A stretch of 8,193 bases of DNA, taken from positions 1 through 8,193 of the forward strand of contig SBFZ01000160.1 of NCBI GenBank assembly GCA_006227095.1, in the 5' to 3' direction. The notes under the pieces were generated by a model that had not been told where the DNA came from, searched no databases, and saw nothing but the letters and a program-made list of their open reading frames with translations. Every line of letters begins with the position of its first letter. The first letter of the stretch is position 1. Shown here in pieces: positions 6,547 through 8,193 of this stretch. Source of the stretch: Bacteroidota bacterium (GTDB taxonomy: Bacteria > Bacteroidota > Bacteroidia > Bacteroidales > VadinHA17). The position numbers were made by a program, and so were the translations under genes.

Positions 6547-6936
6547 ATGGCAAAAATAATCGAGACAGACAACGGTGCAGCAGTCAACCTGATAAGCCAG
6601 GGCACTGAAATCACGGGTGATATAAAATCATCAGGCGATATCCGCGTTGACGGAGTGCTCAACGGCAACATGGTTACCAAGGGCAAGGTGGTAATAGGTC
6701 CCACCGGAAAAATCAAGGGAGAGGTTGAATGCAAAAACTCTGAGGTATCCGGTATGATAGACGGCAAGATAACCGTGTCACAGCTTCTGAACCTGAAGGC
6801 AACATCAAAGATAAACGGTACTATCATTACCAATAAGCTCTCCATAGAGCCGGGAGCTGTCTTCACCGGCAACTGTGCCATGAAGGATGGTGAAAATGGA
6901 GCAACAGCAGCCAAACCCGGAGAAGAAGGAAAGTAA
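6547..6936 (+). CDS. Bactofilin (polymer-forming cytoskeletal protein)
   Basis: A 129-residue protein of the bactofilin (DUF583, PF04519) family. These form nucleotide-independent filaments of stacked right-handed beta-helices, often bound to the inner face of the membrane. The core runs from about 20 to 110 (TEITGDIKSSGDIRVDG... to ...FTGNC). It shows the family's rhythmic pattern of alternating beta-strand residues with turns at DGVLNG, GPTGKIKG, SGMIDGKI, KINGTI and EPGAVFTG. The N-terminal tail is short (about 19 residues) and not strongly hydrophobic. The C-terminal tail (111-129) is Gly/Ala/Glu/Lys-rich and probably disordered. The last 50 bases overlap the start of the atpZ gene in another frame, so translation of the two is probably coupled. 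No peptidase gene of the kind often paired with bactofilins is visible in this window. Confidence 0.93.
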   Translation: MAKIIETDNGAAVNLISQGTEITGDIKSSGDIRVDGVLNGNMVTKGKVVIGPTGKIKGEVECKNSEVSGMIDGKITVSQLLNLKATSKINGTIITNKLSIEPGAVFTGNCAMKDGENGATAAKPGEEGK

Positions 6937-7138
6937 AGGCACTGACGGCCTCTCAGCCTATTCCCGCTACAGCACCATCGCAATCCAGATGGTGGTAATA
7001 ATTCTTGTCACATCACTTGGCGGCGTCAAACTTGACCAGCGTTTCGGAACTGATCCGGTCTTGACCGTGATCCTTTCCCTTCTTGGTGTCGCGGCAGCCC
7101 TGTGGCTCGTCATAAAAGAGGCTATAAGAACCAAATGA
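6887..7138 (+). CDS. atpZ: AtpZ/AtpI-family F-type ATPase accessory protein
   Basis: An 83-residue membrane protein with two hydrophobic helices (about 31-47 and 57-77) joined by GGVKLDQRFGTDP. The glycine-plus-LD motif in this loop and the SAYSRYSTIAIQM lead-in match the AtpZ/AtpI group (PF09527), which sits at the head of many ATP synthase operons and has been linked to c-ring assembly or cation transport. Two starts are plausible, ATG at 6887 (MVKMEQQ) and ATG at 6896 (MEQQQ). Both lie inside the bactofilin gene, overlapping it by 50 or 41 bases. The next gene begins 2 bases past its stop codon. The family call is good; the exact start is uncertain. Confidence 0.88.
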   Translation: MVKMEQQQPNPEKKESKGTDGLSAYSRYSTIAIQMVVIILVTSLGGVKLDQRFGTDPVLTVILSLLGVAAALWLVIKEAIRTK

Positions 7139-7139
7139 A

Positions 7140-7532
7140 ATGCTTACCCCACAGGCAGTCAAATCCTACCTCCGCCTGCTGACATTGTCAGTCCTCATGT
7201 CAATCCTGGTCATCGCAGCAACAAAATTGTTCCCCTCTGCCCCGGATATCACCCCTGCCCTTATACTCACAGCCGGATTCACCCTTACAGCATTCATTTC
7301 GCTTTTAATCTTCTTTAACGGATACTCATCTGACCGGGAAAGAAGTGTTTTCATGACACTCATTGCGCTGGGTGTTAAAATGCTGCTTGCTTTTGTTCTT
7401 GCCCTGCTGTTTCTGCTTGTCTTTAAAAATGACACAGCAGGTTCAATAATTTTGTTTTTTATTCTATATTTGGCGTTCACCGTTTATGTAGTTTTTACAT
7501 TTACCAGTGTCTTGAAAAAGAAATCAGTTTAA
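7140..7532 (+). CDS. Four-helix membrane protein of the ATP synthase operon, AtpI-like in position
   Basis: A 130-residue membrane protein with hydrophobic segments at about 11-31, 40-60, 69-95 and 102-124. It has a short conserved-looking hairpin NGYSSDRERS (60-69), a lysine K80 within the third helix, and a basic end KKKSV. It lies 1 base after atpZ and 11 bases before the atpB start. I do not recognise the sequence as a specific named family. Size, helix number and place in front of subunit a resemble UncI/AtpI, so a role in ATP synthase assembly is a reasonable guess from context. The last third is AT-richer than the flanking genes, which may only reflect the hydrophobic codons. No catalytic motif was seen. 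Confidence 0.78.
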   Translation: MLTPQAVKSYLRLLTLSVLMSILVIAATKLFPSAPDITPALILTAGFTLTAFISLLIFFNGYSSDRERSVFMTLIALGVKMLLAFVLALLFLLVFKNDTAGSIILFFILYLAFTVYVVFTFTSVLKKKSV

Positions 7533-7537
7533 AAGGA
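7531..7537 (+). promoter_or_regulatory. Ribosome-binding site deciding the TTG start of atpB
   Basis: AAAAGGA lies six bases upstream of the TTG at 7544. Purine-rich Shine-Dalgarno sites are uncommon in Bacteroidota, and this one sits at the right distance from the only start codon that keeps the signal peptide of subunit a. Confidence 0.7.
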
Positions 7538-7543
7538 TTTAGC

Positions 7544-8193
7544 TTGAAAAACAGGTATTTATATCTTCTGATTCTTATATTCGGATTGCTTGCGGGAACT
7601 GTTCAGGTTACTTCTGCGGGCATCAGTGAAGAGGAGGCAAAACCACACGGGAGTGAGGAGGAATTTGATGCGGCAACCTTTATCATGGAGCACGTTGCCG
7701 ACTCCCATGAGTGGCATATACTGACAAAGAAGGACGGATCTTCGGTAGCCATTTACCTGCCTGTGATTGTGTATGACAGGGAATCTGGTCTTCATCTGTT
7801 TTCGTCGCGCAAAATTTCCCATGGCCACAGTTACAATGGTTTTGCCATTGCCCATGAAGGTGAGTATGCCGGGAAGATCATAAAGGTTGATGAGCATGGA
7901 CACCATGACGGGTCGAGGCCTCCCCTTGATTTCTCAATTACCAAGTCTGTCTTCGGAATGATGGTGGCGGCAGTCATTCTTCTTGTGCTTATGCTTTCAC
8001 TTGCAAGGACTTACAGGAAATCAGGCATAGCTGCCCCGAAGGGATTCCAGGGTGTGCTTGAGCCGATAATACTCTTCATCAGGGATGATATTGCCATTCC
8101 CAACATCGGGGAGCACAAGTATGGGAAATTCATGCCCTATCTTCTTACGGTCTTCTTCTTCATACTTATCAACAACCTGCTGGGTCTTATTCC
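7544..8193 (+). CDS. atpB: F-type ATP synthase subunit a, N-terminal part
   Basis: The first 216 codons of the membrane subunit that forms the proton half-channels of Fo; the gene runs off the right edge. There is no upstream in-frame ATG nearby, and the first internal ATG (near 7685) would delete the leader, so TTG at 7544 behind AAAAGGA is the start. Residues 1-25 look like a signal peptide (KNR, then YLYLLILIFGLLAGTV, then VTSA). Residues about 26-130 form an extra-membrane domain with FIMEHVADSHEWHIL (46-60) and eleven histidines between 35 and 121. A helix follows at 136-154, then the family region GVLEPIILFIRDDIAIPNIG (170-189) and the helix LLTVFFFILINNLLGLIP. This long form with a cleavable leader is known from Bacteroidota and Chlorobi. 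The essential arginine of the last helices lies beyond the window. Confidence 0.92.
   Translation, partial: MKNRYLYLLILIFGLLAGTVQVTSAGISEEEAKPHGSEEEFDAATFIMEHVADSHEWHILTKKDGSSVAIYLPVIVYDRESGLHLFSSRKISHGHSYNGFAIAHEGEYAGKIIKVDEHGHHDGSRPPLDFSITKSVFGMMVAAVILLVLMLSLARTYRKSGIAAPKGFQGVLEPIILFIRDDIAIPNIGEHKYGKFMPYLLTVFFFILINNLLGLI

Noticed and set aside
6504..6983. 159-codon minus-strand open frame opposite the bactofilin
   Set aside because: It is a Ser/Pro-rich complement of the Gly/Lys-rich bactofilin repeats and covers the operon promoter.
7559..7906. 115-codon minus-strand open frame opposite atpB
   Set aside because: The plus strand here encodes the signal peptide and N-terminal domain of subunit a. 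The frame is only noticeable because the TTG start hides atpB.
1..8193. Search for CRISPR arrays, insertion sequences, attachment sites and tRNA genes
   Set aside because: No spaced direct repeats, transposase-like proteins, terminal inverted repeats or cloverleaf-like sequences were seen by eye; the window is densely packed with core genes.

Overview
The window looks like chromosomal housekeeping DNA from a member of the Bacteroidota, probably a Bacteroidales-like anaerobe or environmental relative. The evidence is the gene order DUF177-rpmF-plsX-fabH, an ATP synthase locus that starts atpZ / small four-helix protein / atpB with a signal-peptide-bearing subunit a, a bactofilin next to atpZ, LytS/LytTR signalling, and several TAnnTTTG boxes of the kind used by the Bacteroidota primary sigma factor. 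Genus cannot be read from this sequence. No mobile element, CRISPR array, tRNA or rRNA was seen, and no gap between genes exceeds about 180 bases.

Layout. (1) Positions 1-179, minus strand: the N-terminal end of a YugP-type membrane zinc metallopeptidase. It is divergent from yidD (300-617, plus), the membrane-insertion efficiency factor. (2) Positions 614-3549, minus strand: a compact four-gene operon. In transcription order it encodes a small four-helix membrane protein, a LiaF-like protein with the same membrane module plus an FGG-repeat C-terminal domain, a LytS-type histidine kinase and a LytTR response regulator. Its last gene overlaps the end of yidD tail to tail by 4 bases. (3) Positions 3731-6429, plus strand: DUF177 (YceD-like), rpmF, plsX and fabH, linking ribosome parts to phospholipid and fatty-acid initiation, closed by a strong intrinsic terminator at 6441-6469. 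(4) Positions 6547-8193, plus strand: bactofilin, atpZ, a 130-residue four-helix membrane protein, and atpB, which runs off the window. atpB starts with TTG behind an AAAAGGA ribosome-binding site, so a scan limited to ATG starts misses it.

How the genes work together. The minus-strand operon reads as a cell-envelope sensing module: two related membrane proteins, one with an extra beta-repeat domain, feed a kinase/regulator pair whose target genes are not visible. The plsX-fabH unit supplies acyl-phosphate for phospholipids and starts fatty-acid chains. The last unit appears to put a cytoskeletal bactofilin and F-type ATP synthase assembly under one promoter.

Nothing here is clearly a new defence or mobile system. 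The points most worth a second look are the tandem duplication in the LiaF-like pair, the overlapping bactofilin/atpZ junction, the uncharacterised protein between atpZ and atpB, and the TTG start and histidine-rich N-terminal domain of subunit a.
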